Assembly: GCA_964353935.1 (NCBI GenBank)
Contig: CAYGXL010000071.1
Location: 1 to 12,649 of the forward strand
Reading direction: 5' to 3'
Source of the DNA: JAOUJD01 sp964353935
GTDB taxonomy: Bacteria; Pseudomonadota; Gammaproteobacteria; Burkholderiales; Burkholderiaceae_F
DNA length: 12,649 bases
The position numbers and the translations under genes are program-made. A model generated the notes under the pieces. It did no database searches. It worked only from the letters and a program-made list of their open reading frames with translations, and was not told the DNA's origin. This document shows, one piece after another, positions 12,454 to 12,649 of the stretch. Position 1 is the first letter of the stretch. Each line of letters opens with the position of its first letter.

Positions 12454-12649
12454 ATGAAGTACATCGACGAGTTCCGCGACGGCGAGGTGGCGCGGGGAAT
12501 CGCCCGCCGCATCGGCGAGGAGGCGCAGCCGGGCCGAACCTACAACCTGATGGAGTTCTGCGGCGGCCACACGCACGCGATCTCGCGCTACGGCATCAAG
12601 GACCTGCTGCCAGCCAACGTCAACATGATCCACGGGCCGGGCTGCCCGG
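12454..12649 (+). CDS. hypD: Hydrogenase maturation protein HypD (3' truncated by the window)
   Basis: FeS protein that with HypC scaffolds the Fe(CN)2CO group and reduces the thiocyanate from HypE. Only 65 codons plus one base are inside the window: MKYIDEFRDGEVARGIARRI at the N-terminus, then MEFCGGHTHAI (33-43) with the invariant Cys36 and His39/His41, and IHGPGCP (59-65) with Cys64. These are standard HypD signatures. The ATG at 12454 follows AAGGGGG (12443-12449) at the edge of the palindromic spacer element. Its first bases overlap the stop of the 59-codon frame that starts at the hypC stop. Confidence 0.96.
   Translation, partial: MKYIDEFRDGEVARGIARRIGEEAQPGRTYNLMEFCGGHTHAISRYGIKDLLPANVNMIHGPGCP

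Noticed and set aside
12278..12457. 59-codon frame as a true protein-coding gene
   Set aside because: It consists almost wholly of palindromic repeat DNA and gives an Ala/Arg-rich peptide. I kept it only as a coupling hypothesis, not as a CDS.
1..12649. CRISPR arrays, tRNA or rRNA genes, transposase or integrase genes
   Set aside because: None seen. The only repeats are the hypB hexamer tract and the hypC-hypD palindromic spacer, and no spaced direct-repeat array or tRNA-like cloverleaf stood out.

Overview
The window is a very GC-rich stretch, almost entirely coding, that carries most of an uptake [NiFe]-hydrogenase gene cluster. It runs from inside the large-subunit gene (hupL/hoxG) to the first 65 codons of hypD. 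Gene order, the set of accessory genes (hupDFGHIJK followed by hypABFCD) and protein motifs match membrane-bound, oxygen-exposed group 1 hydrogenases of proteobacteria such as Rhizobium hup and Ralstonia hox MBH. Base composition and a spacer repeat of a kind I associate with Burkholderiales suggest a betaproteobacterium, perhaps Burkholderiales. That assignment is an inference.

Layout. 1-1425: hupL, C-terminal 474 residues, with the DPCxxCxxH ligand motif and a 15-residue cleavable tail. 1437-2234: hupC, cytochrome b membrane anchor. 2243-2266: strong GC hairpin just after hupC. About 2324-2620: small HigA-like helix-turn-helix protein with no toxin partner. 2629-3975, minus strand: HemN/HemW-like radical SAM protein, convergent with the HigA-like gene. 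3976-4182: divergent control region with two perfect dyads, one matching the FNR/FixK consensus TTGA-N6-TCAA. 4183-8370: hupD, hupF, hupG, hupH, hupI, hupJ and hupK, tightly packed and often overlapping. 8363-12281: hypA, hypB, hypF and hypC. 12282-12453: a 172-nt palindrome-rich spacer. 12454 to the end: start of hypD.

How the genes work together. HypA/HypB supply nickel; HypF/HypC/HypD, with HypE presumably beyond the window, build and carry the Fe(CN)2CO group. HupF and HupK are hydrogenase-dedicated assembly factors. HupD clips the HupL tail once nickel is in. HupG and HupH look after the small-subunit precursor, HupI is a rubredoxin, and HupJ is a HybE-type chaperone. HupC passes electrons from the finished enzyme to quinone.

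The unusual parts are the roughly 1.9-kb interruption between hupC and hupD (orphan antitoxin-like gene plus antisense radical SAM gene), the regulatory dyads that appear to restart transcription at hupD, and the nested palindromic insert between hypC and hypD. The core genes are a known system. I see no wholly new system, but the interruption could be a real regulatory or heme-delivery link to the hydrogenase.
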